Part shown: positions 10,135 through 21,370 of the stretch, in pieces | How the letters are laid out: each line of letters begins with the position of its first letter | Position numbering within the stretch: position 1 is the stretch's first letter | Source of the DNA: CAVRQM01 sp963732775 | GTDB lineage: Bacteria; Pseudomonadota; Alphaproteobacteria; Acetobacterales; Acetobacteraceae | DNA: 64,000 nt | Direction: 5' to 3' | NCBI GenBank assembly: GCA_963732775.1 | Contig: CAVTAR010000003.1 | Location: 62,001-126,000, forward strand | Program-made: the position numbers and the translations under genes | Notes under the pieces: model-generated | Seen by the model: only the letters and a program-made list of their open reading frames with translations | Told to the model about the DNA's origin: nothing | Database searches by the model: none

Positions 10135-10339
10135 GTGATCCGGACAAACTACGACCCCGAGGCCGACGTGCTTCACGTAGCCTTTGGTCCGGAAGGCACT
10201 GGCTCCGAAACTACCGAGGAGGTCGCGCCCGGCGTTTATGTGGAGTACAGACGTAGAAGGCGATCCGGTTGGCGTCGAAATCACGAGCGCTCGCCTGCGC
10301 TTCAAACCTGAAGCATCCTCGGAGCTGGTCGCGGCTTGA
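10135..10339 (+). CDS. DUF2283 family small protein (one frameshift)
   Basis: The start is a GTG at 10135 with GAGGAG seven bases upstream. It reads IRTNYDPEADVLHVAFGPEG then VAPGVYVEY, the DUF2283 pattern (YDpeaDvLyi ... pGv.vdyD..G..vGiEi). After about 10243 the match continues in the next frame as DVEGDPVGVEITSARLRFKP to a TGA at 10339, so one or two bases are off at the junction. DUF2283 proteins are about 65-70 residues, often near toxin or antitoxin-like genes; function unknown. It is the last gene of the error-rich patch. Confidence 0.65.
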
Positions 10340-10380
10340 TTGGCGGCAGGCGTGGGCACATTGAGTGGAACAGTCTCCGA

Positions 10381-10989
10381 TCAATCGTTGATCAAAGCTT
10401 TCACCATCTCCGCCAACGCCACCATCCCCGGATCGTCCATCCCAACCGACCGCTCCGCGAAGATCCGCGCCCGCCCCACCTTCGCCGGCTCGCCGCGCAT
10501 CCGCTCCAGCGTCGCGCGCACGCCGTCCGCCACGGCGTCGAGCATCGCCTCGGGCACCACGCCACCGGCGGCCCGTGCCGCGGCGTCGAGCGCGTCCAGG
10601 ACCGTCTTGTCGCCGAGCGCCGCCTTGCCGCGCGCCATCATCGCGTCGCGCGCGCCATCGAGCAGCGCCGGCAGGCGCGACCACGCCACCTCGGTCTCGC
10701 CCTTGGTCGCGCGCGCGGCACTCATCAGCCCGGTCGCGACCAGCGTGCCGAAACTCGAACTGCTCGCCTTCATCCACGCCTGTGCCAGCGCCAGGAACGC
10801 CTGACCCACATCGGCCGGCAGCGTCGGCGCCAGCGCCGCCATCGCCTGCGTGCCCGCGGCGACCGTGACGCCCAAATCACCGTCGCCGAGCTGTCCGTCC
10901 AGCTCGTTCAGGCGCGCCGCCGCAGCAGCCATGTGCGCCGCCAGCCCCGGCAGGCGCGCGGCCAGCACCGCCGCTGTCAGACCGCTCAC
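10381..10989 (-). CDS. dhaL: Dihydroxyacetone kinase, ADP/ATP-binding subunit DhaL
   Basis: A 202-residue DhaL. The nucleotide/magnesium site aspartates lie in LDGQLGDGDLG (Asp31, Asp36, Asp38). A second conserved segment, SSSSFGTLVATGLMSAA, is near residue 75. With DhaK it phosphorylates dihydroxyacetone; in PTS-type systems DhaL carries tightly bound ADP rephosphorylated by DhaM. It starts with GTG at 10989, overlapping the end of dhaK. No dhaM is in the window, so the phosphoryl donor (PTS or free ATP) is open. Confidence 0.9.
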   Translation of the reverse strand: MSGLTAAVLAARLPGLAAHMAAAAARLNELDGQLGDGDLGVTVAAGTQAMAALAPTLPADVGQAFLALAQAWMKASSSSFGTLVATGLMSAARATKGETEVAWSRLPALLDGARDAMMARGKAALGDKTVLDALDAAARAAGGVVPEAMLDAVADGVRATLERMRGEPAKVGRARIFAERSVGMDDPGMVALAEMVKALIND

Positions 10990-10990
10990 G

Positions 10991-11989
10991 CTAAACCCGC
11001 CAGAACGCGCAGTCGCACGGTGCCCGCAACAGCCGCTCGCGCTCGTCGTCGAGCGCGCACAGGGTGATGGAGATGCCGGCCATTTCCATCGAGGTCGCGT
11101 AACGCCCGACCAGCGGCATCACCACGCGCACCCCGGCAGCAGCGAGGCGCGCATGGACCTGGCGGTAGACGATGTACAGCTCCTCCGGCGGCGTGGCGCC
11201 CAGGCTGTTGACCATCGGCGAGACCACGTCGCCCGCCGCGAAGCGCCGGTCCGCCTCCAGCAGGTCGAGCATCTCGGCGGCGATCGCGTCGGCGGGCTTC
11301 AGCGCGCCGCGGCGCACACCGGGCTCGCCGTGGATGCCCATGCCGATCTCCATTTCGTCCTCGCCGATGCTGAACGTGGGCTTGCCCACCTGCGGCACCG
11401 TGCAGGAGCTCAGCGCCACGCCCACCGAGCGCACAGCGTCGGCCGCCGCCTGCGCCACCCGCGTTACCTCGGCGAGGTCGCCCCCCGCCTCGGCCGCCGC
11501 GCCGGCCAGCTTGAACGCGTACACCATGCCGGCCACGCCGCGCCGCTTGGCCGCCTCGGGGGGCGCGGCGCTGGCCACGTCGTCGGCGAGCAGGACGGTG
11601 GTGGAGGCGATGTCCTCCATTTCCAACGCTTCGCCGGCCATGTCGAAGTTCATCACGTCGCCGCCGTAGTTGCCGTAGAGCCGCAGCACCCCGGCACCGC
11701 CGCTCGCCGCGCGCATCGCCTCGGCCATCTGCTCGGCGGACGGCGAGGCGAACACCCCGCCCACGGCGCAGGCGTCGAGCAGCCCGCGCCCGACATAGCC
11801 GGTGAACACCGGCAGGTGCCCCGAGCCGCCGCCGCTGACGATGCCCACCTTGCCGGGCCGCGCGGCGCCGGGACGCTTGACGACGCGGCCGCCCTCGCCG
11901 GCGCGCTCGTAGTAGTCGGGGTGGGCGAGGCACAGACCGTCCAGCATCTCGTCCACGTAGGATCGCGGATCGTTCAGGATCTTCTTCAA
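10991..11989 (-). CDS. dhaK: Dihydroxyacetone kinase, substrate-binding subunit DhaK
   Basis: A 332-residue DhaK that binds dihydroxyacetone covalently through a histidine. The GGGSGHLPVF loop (residues 53-62) and the hemiaminal histidine His220 in GMGIHGEPG are present. I place the start at a TTG at 11989 because the family begins MKK(I/L)LNDP and GGGAGAGG lies just upstream; no ATG or GTG occurs nearby in frame without adding about 100 non-homologous residues. dhaL follows at once. The pair may serve glycerol or dihydroxyacetone use. Confidence 0.9.
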   Translation of the reverse strand: MKKILNDPRSYVDEMLDGLCLAHPDYYERAGEGGRVVKRPGAARPGKVGIVSGGGSGHLPVFTGYVGRGLLDACAVGGVFASPSAEQMAEAMRAASGGAGVLRLYGNYGGDVMNFDMAGEALEMEDIASTTVLLADDVASAAPPEAAKRRGVAGMVYAFKLAGAAAEAGGDLAEVTRVAQAAADAVRSVGVALSSCTVPQVGKPTFSIGEDEMEIGMGIHGEPGVRRGALKPADAIAAEMLDLLEADRRFAAGDVVSPMVNSLGATPPEELYIVYRQVHARLAAAGVRVVMPLVGRYATSMEMAGISITLCALDDERERLLRAPCDCAFWRV

Positions 11990-12158
11990 GGCGCCTCTCC
12001 CTGCCACCCGCGGGCAGAGTGCCGGGGCAGCGCCACGCCGGCAACCTGGCGGGTCCGGCGGCGCAAGCCTCCCGCTCACGAGACCTTCATCGCGGCGAGC
12101 TTGCGCGACCCACGGGCGTCGTGCAGCGTCCGCCCGATCAGCGGGAGGCCTGCCCAGC

Positions 12159-12923
12159 ATGACGACGATCAGTTTCCTGGCGCTCGGCGTCACCACCTTC
12201 ACCGGGCCCACGGGCAGCAGCCTCGTGTTCCTGGACAACGGCAACGACGCCTTCGTCTCGAACGGGCAGGACACGGTGGTGGCCGGCGTCGGCAACGACA
12301 CGGTCAGCGCCGCGCTGTCGAGCGTGCTCGCGTTCGGCAGCACCGGCACGCTCACCTTCAACAACGGCTCGGGCGCCAGCACGATCATCGGCGGCACGGG
12401 CGCGCTCACGGCCTATGGCGGCACCGGGAAGATCGAGGCGTTCGGCAGCAGCACGAGCAACACCATCGACGGCGGAACCGGCACCGGCAACACCCTGGTC
12501 GGCGGCGGCGGCGACAGCGCGGTGTTCAGCAACGGCACCAGCGACCTGCTGGTGGCATCGAGCGGCAACGCCACGCTCGGCACGTTCGGCGCCAACGACA
12601 CCATCTTCGGCGGTTCCGGCATCGACTCGATCGGGGTCGGCGATGGTGCGGCCACGCTGATCGGCGGCACCGGCGCCGATCGCGTGGAGTTCGGTGCCAA
12701 CACGACCATGTTCATCGCCAACGGCGCCGGCGCCAGCATCTATCTCGGCATCGGGCCGGCCGGCAAGTCGGGGCACGACGTCATCGCCGGCTACCGCGCG
12801 GGCATCGACCACCTCTACAACGCCAGCTCGAGCTTCAGCGAACTGACGCCGACTTTCGGCGCGAACGGCGTCTTCTCCACCACGCTCGGCAACGGGGTCC
12901 AGCTCGACGTCTACAAGGCCTGA
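12159..12923 (+). CDS. Glycine-rich beta-roll/repeat protein, probably secreted (copy 1)
   Basis: A 254-residue acidic protein made almost wholly of Gly, Asn, Ser, Thr, Ala and Val in short repeats such as GGTGTGNTLVGGGGD, GNDTVSA, and GGSGIDSIGVGDG. This resembles the calcium-binding beta-roll (hemolysin-type) repeats, though the strict GGxGxDxUx nonapeptide is seen only in part. It has no cleavable signal peptide and no lysine-rich part, which fits type I secretion through a C-terminal signal. The next gene is a paralogue sharing the N-terminal VSNGQDTVV and the C-terminal NGVQLDVY. Function unknown; an extracellular or surface structural role is inferred. Confidence 0.65.
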   Translation: MTTISFLALGVTTFTGPTGSSLVFLDNGNDAFVSNGQDTVVAGVGNDTVSAALSSVLAFGSTGTLTFNNGSGASTIIGGTGALTAYGGTGKIEAFGSSTSNTIDGGTGTGNTLVGGGGDSAVFSNGTSDLLVASSGNATLGTFGANDTIFGGSGIDSIGVGDGAATLIGGTGADRVEFGANTTMFIANGAGASIYLGIGPAGKSGHDVIAGYRAGIDHLYNASSSFSELTPTFGANGVFSTTLGNGVQLDVYKA

Positions 12924-13022
12924 CATCGCCCCCGCGCGCGACGCGGCCGCTGGACGCGTCGGCCGCGTAATGTAATGCTGCCTGCGGGCGCCGCGCGGCG
13001 CTTCGCAGGGGGCGGTGGGCGC

Positions 13023-13784
13023 ATGGCCAACGTGATCGACTTCAGGGGCCTCGGACTGATCACGCTCACCGGGCCGGCCGGCGCCAGCATGGTCTACCTG
13101 AACAACGGCGGCGACCTGTTCGTGTCCAACGGGCAGGACACGGTGGTGGGCGACGCGTTCAGCGACACCGTGGACGCGGGCCCCGGCCGCGTGCTGGCGT
13201 TCGGCGACGCCGGCGGCCTCACCTTCCATGGCGGCTCGGGCGTCAGCACCATCGTGGGCGGCGCCGGCAGCCTGATGGTGAGCGGCGGGGTAGCCGCGGT
13301 GCAGGCCTGGGGCGGCGGCGGCATCACCGACATCACCGGCGGCACCGGCCCGGGCAACACACTGGTCGGCGGCATGGGATACAGCTCGCTCTATGGCCAG
13401 GGCAGCGGCGACCTGCTGGTGGCGACCGGCGGCAATGCCAGCCTGACCGCGCTCGGCGGCAACGCCACCCTGTTCGCCGGCACCGGGTTCGACGCCATCG
13501 ACACGGCCAACGGACCCGCCACGATCATCGGCGGCAGCGGCCTCGCGGACGTGGCGATCGGGGCCAACAGCGTGATCTTCGTCGGGAGCGGCCGGGTCGA
13601 CGTGTCGGTGGGCTTCGGCGACGCGAGCGGGCTCGCGATGAAGAAGGACGTGATCCTGGGCTTCCGCCAGGGGCTCGACCAGATCGTGGTGCCGGGGGGG
13701 CAACTGAACCCGACGTTCAGCGGCGGCGTGTTCTCGACCCTGCTCAGCAACGGCGTGCAGCTCGACGTCTATCCGCACGCCTGA
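13023..13784 (+). CDS. Glycine-rich beta-roll/repeat protein, probably secreted (copy 2)
   Basis: A 253-residue paralogue of the gene just upstream, separated by 99 bases. The two proteins align along their whole length: LTGPAGAS.VYLNNGGD.FVSNGQDTVV at the start (seen in parts), repeated GGTGPGNTLVGG and GDLLVATGGNASL in the middle, and NPTFSGGVFSTLLSNGVQLDVY at the end (again in parts). The ATG at 13023 is chosen because it gives the same N-terminus as copy 1. It ends six bases before the valS stop on the other strand. Role unknown, as for copy 1. Confidence 0.65.
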   Translation: MANVIDFRGLGLITLTGPAGASMVYLNNGGDLFVSNGQDTVVGDAFSDTVDAGPGRVLAFGDAGGLTFHGGSGVSTIVGGAGSLMVSGGVAAVQAWGGGGITDITGGTGPGNTLVGGMGYSSLYGQGSGDLLVATGGNASLTALGGNATLFAGTGFDAIDTANGPATIIGGSGLADVAIGANSVIFVGSGRVDVSVGFGDASGLAMKKDVILGFRQGLDQIVVPGGQLNPTFSGGVFSTLLSNGVQLDVYPHA

Positions 13785-13790
13785 GCGCGA

Positions 13791-16460
<2,670 letters not shown>

Positions 16461-16535
16461 GGCGGGGCGAGGTCCGTGGTTCAGCCGGCGAGCCGTGGAA
16501 CGGCGATCAGGTTCGTTCCACCGTCATGGCCGAGG

Positions 16536-17147
16536 TCAGAGGTCCGTCGCCCGACCCACCACGCGCTCGATCTCGGCGCGTACCAGGCGCTCCACCAGCG
16601 AAGGCAGGTGCTGGTCGAGCCACTCCTTCACCATCGGGCGCAGCTCGTCGCGGACGATGTCCTCGAGCGTGACGCCAGCGCGGGTCACGCCGAGCGGCTG
16701 CGGCCGACCGCCGGTCAGCGCGCGCATCAGCGCGCCCATCGAGGCGGTGGTGGCGGCCTCCGCCTCCGGCGCGACGAGGCCGTGCGGTGGGGTGGGCTCT
16801 GGCGGCAAGGCCACGCGCTGCTCCTGCTCCGGGCGGGGGGTCGGCGGGTGGGCCGATGGTGAGTGGGCCGGCAAGTCGCCGGATGATGACAGCTCCGGCG
16901 GGCCCGGCTCGCGTACCAGCATCGACTCGTCGAGCGCCAGCACGTCCGGGCGGGGTGCGCCGGGAGCTTCCGGGCGCGATGCGGCAGGCGTGTCCGTGGG
17001 CGATGCCGCCGCCGCTGTCGGAGGGTCCGCTGCGGCGGCCTCGTCCTCGCTCAGGATGCGGCGGATGGAGGCGAGGATGTCCTCCATCGACGGATCCTCG
17101 GCGCCCGGCCGCTCGGTGGGCCGCTCGGGTGTCGCGGGACCGCTCAT
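16536..17147 (-). CDS. popZ: PopZ-like polar organising protein (DUF2497)
   Basis: A 203-residue protein with the two ends conserved in DUF2497/PopZ. The N-terminal helix reads DPSMEDILASIRRILSEDE (residues 18-36). A long Pro/Ala/Glu-rich disordered middle (about 40-135) follows, then C-terminal helices LEDIVRDELRPMVKEWLDQH and LVERLVRAEIERVVG. In Caulobacter PopZ forms a polar matrix that anchors the chromosome origin and signalling proteins. Position next to valS and tolC is conserved in the class. Start ATG at 17147, 23 bases after the tolC stop. Confidence 0.85.
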   Translation of the reverse strand: MSGPATPERPTERPGAEDPSMEDILASIRRILSEDEAAAADPPTAAAASPTDTPAASRPEAPGAPRPDVLALDESMLVREPGPPELSSSGDLPAHSPSAHPPTPRPEQEQRVALPPEPTPPHGLVAPEAEAATTASMGALMRALTGGRPQPLGVTRAGVTLEDIVRDELRPMVKEWLDQHLPSLVERLVRAEIERVVGRATDL

Positions 17148-17170
17148 GCCGCGTGGTCCAACGGCGGTGC

Positions 17171-18634
17171 TCAGCGCCCCGGCTGGTCGGTGGCGAAGTC
17201 GCCGGTGCCGATCCAGCGGTCCTTCACGGCGTTGTAGTACGCCGTCTCGTCGTACAGCGACACCGGCAGGTTGAGGTCGCGCGCCGTCAGCCGCCCGACC
17301 GCGGAGGCCACGCCGTAGGAGGCGATGACGTAGTTGGCCAGCGTCTGCACCAGCGTCACCCGGCTCTGCAGCAGCGTCTGCTGCGCGTTCAGCACGTCGA
17401 GCGTAGTGCGGCTGCCGACCAGAGCCTCGCGCTCGATGCCCTCCAGCGCGATCTCGTTGGCCTTGATGGCGGCCTGGTTGCTGCCGATCGTGGCCTTTGC
17501 CGAGACGTAGGTCTCCCACTCGGCGATCGCCTGCTGCACCACGGTGCGCCGGGAATCGTCCACCTGCCTGTGGGTCTGCTGCTGCTGCTGGCGGGCCTGG
17601 CGGATGGCGGCGTACTCGCTGCCGCCCTGGTAGATCGGGATGGAGACGTTGGCCAGCACCTGGCCGCCCTGGCCGCGCACGTACGGCTGGACCGTGTCGT
17701 GGAGGTAGAACGCCTGCGCCTGCAGGTTCACGTTCGGCATGAGCTGGGAATAGGCGAGGTCGAACGTGTCCTTGGCCTCGGCGTCGTTGAACAGGGCGGC
17801 GACCACGTTCGGGTTGTTGTTGGAGGCCAGAACCTTCGCCTGCTCCTCGGTCGCGGTCGGCAGCTTCAGCGGCTGCGGCTCGACCAGCTTGCCGGGCAGG
17901 TCGCCCACCCGCTGCTGGAACGTCGCGCGCGCGGTCTGCACCGCGCCCTCGGCGGTCTCGCGGGTGGCGGTCGCCTGCGCCAGCGCCGCCTCGGCCTGGG
18001 CCACGTCGGTGCGGGTGATCTCGCCGACGCGGAAGCGGTCGTTGGTGGCCTGCAGCTGCTTGGTCAGCACCTGCTCGTCGTTGCGGTCGAGGTCGAGCAC
18101 CTGCTGCTGCGCGATCACGCCGACATAGGCGTTGACGGTGTCGAGGAACACCTGCTCCTCGGTGGCGATGAGCTGGGCGCGGGCCGCCAGCACGCGGTTA
18201 TTGGCCTGGTTGGTCTGCGCGATGGTGCGCCCGCCGCGATAGATCGGCTGGGTCAGCGTGATCGCGGCCTGATATTCGTCGCGGGCGAGCGGGGTGCCGA
18301 AGTTGAATGGTCGCACTTGATTCGGTTGCAGCAGATGATTGGATTGCGAGTTGTTCTTCCCGGTCGCGTAGCCGCCGAGCCCGGATGCGACGATCTGCGG
18401 CCGCCAGCCGGCCAGGGCCGCCGGGACGTTCTCGTCCACGGCGCGGACGCCAGCGCGGGCCGCCGTCAAGGTTGGGTTGTAGGTGTAGGCGCGGGCCAGC
18501 GCCTCGGACAGCACGTGCACCTCCGGCAGGTTCGAGGGCGCCGCCGCCGCGGTCCGCGTCTGCGCCCACGCGCCATGGCCGCCGAGCACGCCGGCCGCCG
18601 CCAGGACCAGACCTGCACTGCTGCGCTGTTTCAT
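17171..18634 (-). CDS. tolC: TolC family outer membrane efflux protein
   Basis: A 487-residue TolC-type channel. Residues 1-25 form a signal peptide ending GAWAQ. Two repeats of the long alpha-helical and beta-barrel unit follow, with LSEALARAYTYNPTL at the start of repeat one and YSQLMPNVNLQAQAF opening the second half. TolC trimers span the outer membrane and join type I exporters or drug pumps. Two probable type I substrates (the beta-roll genes at 12.2-13.8 kb) are close, which may or may not be meaningful. It follows pcm and precedes popZ. Confidence 0.92.
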   Translation of the reverse strand: MKQRSSAGLVLAAAGVLGGHGAWAQTRTAAAAPSNLPEVHVLSEALARAYTYNPTLTAARAGVRAVDENVPAALAGWRPQIVASGLGGYATGKNNSQSNHLLQPNQVRPFNFGTPLARDEYQAAITLTQPIYRGGRTIAQTNQANNRVLAARAQLIATEEQVFLDTVNAYVGVIAQQQVLDLDRNDEQVLTKQLQATNDRFRVGEITRTDVAQAEAALAQATATRETAEGAVQTARATFQQRVGDLPGKLVEPQPLKLPTATEEQAKVLASNNNPNVVAALFNDAEAKDTFDLAYSQLMPNVNLQAQAFYLHDTVQPYVRGQGGQVLANVSIPIYQGGSEYAAIRQARQQQQQTHRQVDDSRRTVVQQAIAEWETYVSAKATIGSNQAAIKANEIALEGIEREALVGSRTTLDVLNAQQTLLQSRVTLVQTLANYVIASYGVASAVGRLTARDLNLPVSLYDETAYYNAVKDRWIGTGDFATDQPGR

Positions 18635-18734
18635 GGCCTTTGCCTCGCCGCCTCACGTTGCACCGGAACATCTGTGGCACGACGGGACCCCGCTGGCCAA
18701 GCCTCGTCGAGGCCGCCGGGTGGCCGGGGCGCGA

Positions 18735-19409
18735 TCAGAACACGAACCCCGGCTGGCTGCGGAAAGCCGGCAACACCGGCGTGCTGGCATCGAACGTCTC
18801 GCTCAGCCGCAGCGCGCCGCCGACCACCTCGCCCACCACGATCTGGCCGACGCTGCCGGCGCGGCGCGGGGCGACCAGCCGGCCGGCGCCCTTCAGGTCC
18901 GTGGGCCGCAACTGCCGCACCAGGGCGTCGGGGATCTCCTCCACGCCGCCGTCGACCAGGATCGCGTCGTACGGCGCCCGCGCGGGCCAGCCGGCGGCGG
19001 GCGGCCCCTCCACCAGGACCACCTCCGGCGCGGTCTCGGCCAGCACGACCCGGGCGATGGCGAGCAGCGCCGGGTCGTCCTCCAGCGCCACCACCTCGGC
19101 GCCGCACCCGGCGACCAGGGCGGCGAGATAGCCGGTGCCGGCGGCGGCCACCAGCACGCGCGAGCCGCGCCGCAGCTGTGCCAACTGGGCCATGCGCGCC
19201 ACCACCAGCGGCTCGGTGAGGTAGCGGCCGCCGCCGAGCGCCACGTCCTCGTCGGCATGGGCGCGCGCGGCCAGCGCCGGCGGCACGAAGCGCTCGCGCG
19301 GCAGGCGGCGCATGGTCTCGATCACCCGCGGGTCGTAGACGCGGTTCGGGCGCACCTGGCCGTCGACCATCAGGGCGCGGGCATTGGCGAACAGCTCGGC
19401 ACGATCCAT
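18735..19409 (-). CDS. pcm: Protein-L-isoaspartate O-methyltransferase family protein
   Basis: A 224-residue Rossmann methyltransferase. The SAM-binding motif I is RVLVAAAGTGYLAALVA (about residues 83-99), and the upstream FVP and GGRYLTEPLVVARM segments fit the PCMT family. Motif I has AAAGTGY where active enzymes often have GTGSGY, so activity as a repair enzyme is less sure. The gene sits directly upstream of tolC, an arrangement kept in many alphaproteobacteria. Start ATG at 19409. Confidence 0.85.
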   Translation of the reverse strand: MDRAELFANARALMVDGQVRPNRVYDPRVIETMRRLPRERFVPPALAARAHADEDVALGGGRYLTEPLVVARMAQLAQLRRGSRVLVAAAGTGYLAALVAGCGAEVVALEDDPALLAIARVVLAETAPEVVLVEGPPAAGWPARAPYDAILVDGGVEEIPDALVRQLRPTDLKGAGRLVAPRRAGSVGQIVVGEVVGGALRLSETFDASTPVLPAFRSQPGFVF

Positions 19410-19480
19410 GTGGATGCTCGACGAAAGGGTGCGCCGGGTTTAGGGCGAGCCGTCGCGGCCGCCAAGCGCCGGCGTGCCCC

Positions 19481-19522
19481 GGCCCGCTTGACCCGGCCCG
19501 CTTGACCCGGCCCGCTTGACCG
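19481..19522. repeat. Three tandem copies of a 14-bp unit
   Basis: The unit GGCCCGCTTGACCC is repeated three times head to tail, with the last base of the third copy changed, in the short spacer between the pcm start and tRNA-Cys. It may be a slippage product. It overlaps no coding sequence and may lie in the divergent promoter region. Confidence 0.8.
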
Positions 19523-19560
19523 GATCACGGCCGGCACACGATAAGAGGCGCGCATCCGAC

Positions 19561-19631
19561 GGTCCGGTGGCAGAGTGGTGATGCAGCGGACTGCAAATCC
19601 GCGTATGTGGGTTCGATTCCCGCCCGGACCT
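19561..19631 (+). tRNA. tRNA-Cys (GCA)
   Basis: The acceptor stem GGTCCGG pairs with CCGGACC, discriminator T73 is the tRNA-Cys identity base, the anticodon loop CTGCAAA has anticodon GCA, and the T arm reads GGGTTCGATTCCC. CCA is not encoded. The TonB-like reading frame begins directly after it. Confidence 0.95.
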
Positions 19632-20594
19632 CGTGACGCGCGCCCTCGCGACGCGCGCCCTCGTCGCCGGGCCCGTCGCCCGGCCCCGCGCCCGTGGCTG
19701 ATCGCCTCGATCGTCTTGCATGTGGCGCTGCTGTGCGCGCTGCTGGTTTCGCGCGCGCCGCCGCCGCCGAACCTGCTGGCGCCGCAGTCCGAGGTGGCCA
19801 TGGTGTTCGAGCCGGGCGCCCCGCCGCCATCCACCGCGCCGGAGGTCCAGCCCGAGCAGCCGCCGCTGTTCACCCCGCCGCAGCCGAGCCCGCCGCCGCA
19901 GCCACAGCCGCCGGCGGCGCCGACCGAGGTGCCCGCGCCGCCCGCGCCGGCCGCCCAGGCCGTGCCCGAGGCGCCGCCCAGCGTGCGCATCACCCCGCCG
20001 CCGGCCGAGCCGCCGCCGCTGGCGCTCGCCCCGGAGGCGGAGCTGCCGCTGCCGCAGTTGCGCGCGCCGCCGGCGGAAAAGCCGTCGCCGCCCGCGCCGG
20101 CTGCGGCACCGCGCCCCTCGCCGGGCAGCCGCGCGGCGCAGGGCGGGTTCCCGAAGCCAATGTTCCGCGACTTTTTCATCCCGCCCTCGGGCAACCACAG
20201 CGACCCCACGTACCGCGCTTACTTGGCGGCGAACCAGCAGGCGCCTCAGCGAGGCCCCGCAATGGACACTCAGTTCGACGCACGAGGCGCCGAACAGCTC
20301 GGGTCAGACTGGTTTGGACGTTTCAAGGACTGGGTCGAACGGCACAAACCCGCCTACCCGGTCGATGCAATACAGAATCGACAAGATGGCGACTCGGTCG
20401 TCGAGTTCACCGTGACGCGTGATGGGCTTGTGCATGACCTGAACTTGGTCAGTAGTTCAGGCACCGCTTCGTTGGACTTGACGCTGAAGGGCCTGTTTCG
20501 TGACAGGCATCTCCCGCAATTTCCTCAAGGAGCCAGCCAAGATTCAATTACAATCACCTTCACGATGCAATACATTCTCATTTTCCTTCGCTAG
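19632..20594 (+). CDS. TonB-like energy transducer, proline-rich
   Basis: The reading has one N-terminal membrane helix (WLIASIVLHVALLCALLVS), a long Pro/Ala-rich periplasmic spacer (about 100 residues), and a C-terminal TonB-like domain with YPVDAIQNRQDGDSVVEFTV and a final beta strand TITFTMQYILIF. It would couple the ExbBD proton motor to an outer membrane receptor; neither exbBD nor a receptor is nearby. The start is unresolved: the open frame runs into tRNA-Cys, and no ATG or GTG precedes the membrane helix outside the tRNA. A TTG or CTG start, or a lost base, is possible. The last 350 bases are visibly AT-richer than the surroundings. Confidence 0.6.
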   Translation, partial: RDARPRDARPRRRARRPAPRPWLIASIVLHVALLCALLVSRAPPPPNLLAPQSEVAMVFEPGAPPPSTAPEVQPEQPPLFTPPQPSPPPQPQPPAAPTEVPAPPAPAAQAVPEAPPSVRITPPPAEPPPLALAPEAELPLPQLRAPPAEKPSPPAPAAAPRPSPGSRAAQGGFPKPMFRDFFIPPSGNHSDPTYRAYLAANQQAPQRGPAMDTQFDARGAEQLGSDWFGRFKDWVERHKPAYPVDAIQNRQDGDSVVEFTVTRDGLVHDLNLVSSSGTASLDLTLKGLFRDRHLPQFPQGASQDSITITFTMQYILIFLR

Positions 20595-20599
20595 TGGTG

Positions 20600-21370
20600 C
20601 TATACATAGGTTGCTACCGCGGCCAGCGCCCGGGTGTACGGGTGACGCGGCGTGGCGAATACCGTGTCGGACGGCCCTTCTTCCACCAATCGCCCTTCGT
20701 GCAGCACGGCGACGCGCTCGGCGACGCGGCGCACCACGGCGAGGTCGTGGCCGATGAACAGCCACGCCGTCCTGTAGCGGGCGCGCAGGCCGGCGATCAG
20801 CGCCAGTACCTGCGCCCGCACCGAGACATCCAGCGCCGAGACCGGCTCGTCGGCCACCACCAGCGCCGGGTGCGTCACCAGCGCACGCGCGATCGCCACG
20901 CGCTGCCGCTGGCCGCCGGACAGCTCGTGCGGATACCGGCTCGCCGTGTCGGCCGGCAGTGCCACGGCGTCCAGCATCTCGGCGACCCGCGCCTGCCTGT
21001 CCGCGCGGCCGATGCGGGGCCGCGGCACCAGCAGCGGCTCGGCCACGATCGCGCCCACGCGCATCCGGGGGTCGAGCGAGCCCTGCGGGTCCTGGAACAC
21101 CGCCTGCATCCGGCCGCGCCAGCGGTGCGACGGGGCGCGGTGCACGTCGCAGCCCTGGAACAGCACCCGGCCCGCGTCCGGGCGATCGAGCCCCAGCACG
21201 ATGCGCGCGAGCGTGGACTTGCCGCTGCCCGAGCCGCCCACCAGGCCGAGGGCGGCCCCCGGAGCCAATCCCAGCGACACGTCGTGCAGCACGCCGCGCG
21301 CGCGCGACGGGGCGAACGGCAGCGCGCCGGGCACGCGGTAAGACTTCGAGACGTGCTCGACGGCCAGCAC
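20600..21370 (-). CDS. dppF: ABC transporter ATPase, dipeptide/nickel type, second subunit
   Basis: A 256-residue ATPase of the OppF/DppF class. Walker A is GGSGSGKST, the ABC signature is LSGGQRQRVAIARAL, Walker B is ALVVADEPVSALD, and the C-terminal RHPYTRAL is typical of oligopeptide/nickel importers. The GTG start at 21370 overlaps the stop of the preceding ATPase gene. It ends five bases from the TonB-like gene, which runs towards it. It works with the three genes upstream at the inner membrane. Confidence 0.88.
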   Translation of the reverse strand: MLAVEHVSKSYRVPGALPFAPSRARGVLHDVSLGLAPGAALGLVGGSGSGKSTLARIVLGLDRPDAGRVLFQGCDVHRAPSHRWRGRMQAVFQDPQGSLDPRMRVGAIVAEPLLVPRPRIGRADRQARVAEMLDAVALPADTASRYPHELSGGQRQRVAIARALVTHPALVVADEPVSALDVSVRAQVLALIAGLRARYRTAWLFIGHDLAVVRRVAERVAVLHEGRLVEEGPSDTVFATPRHPYTRALAAVATYV

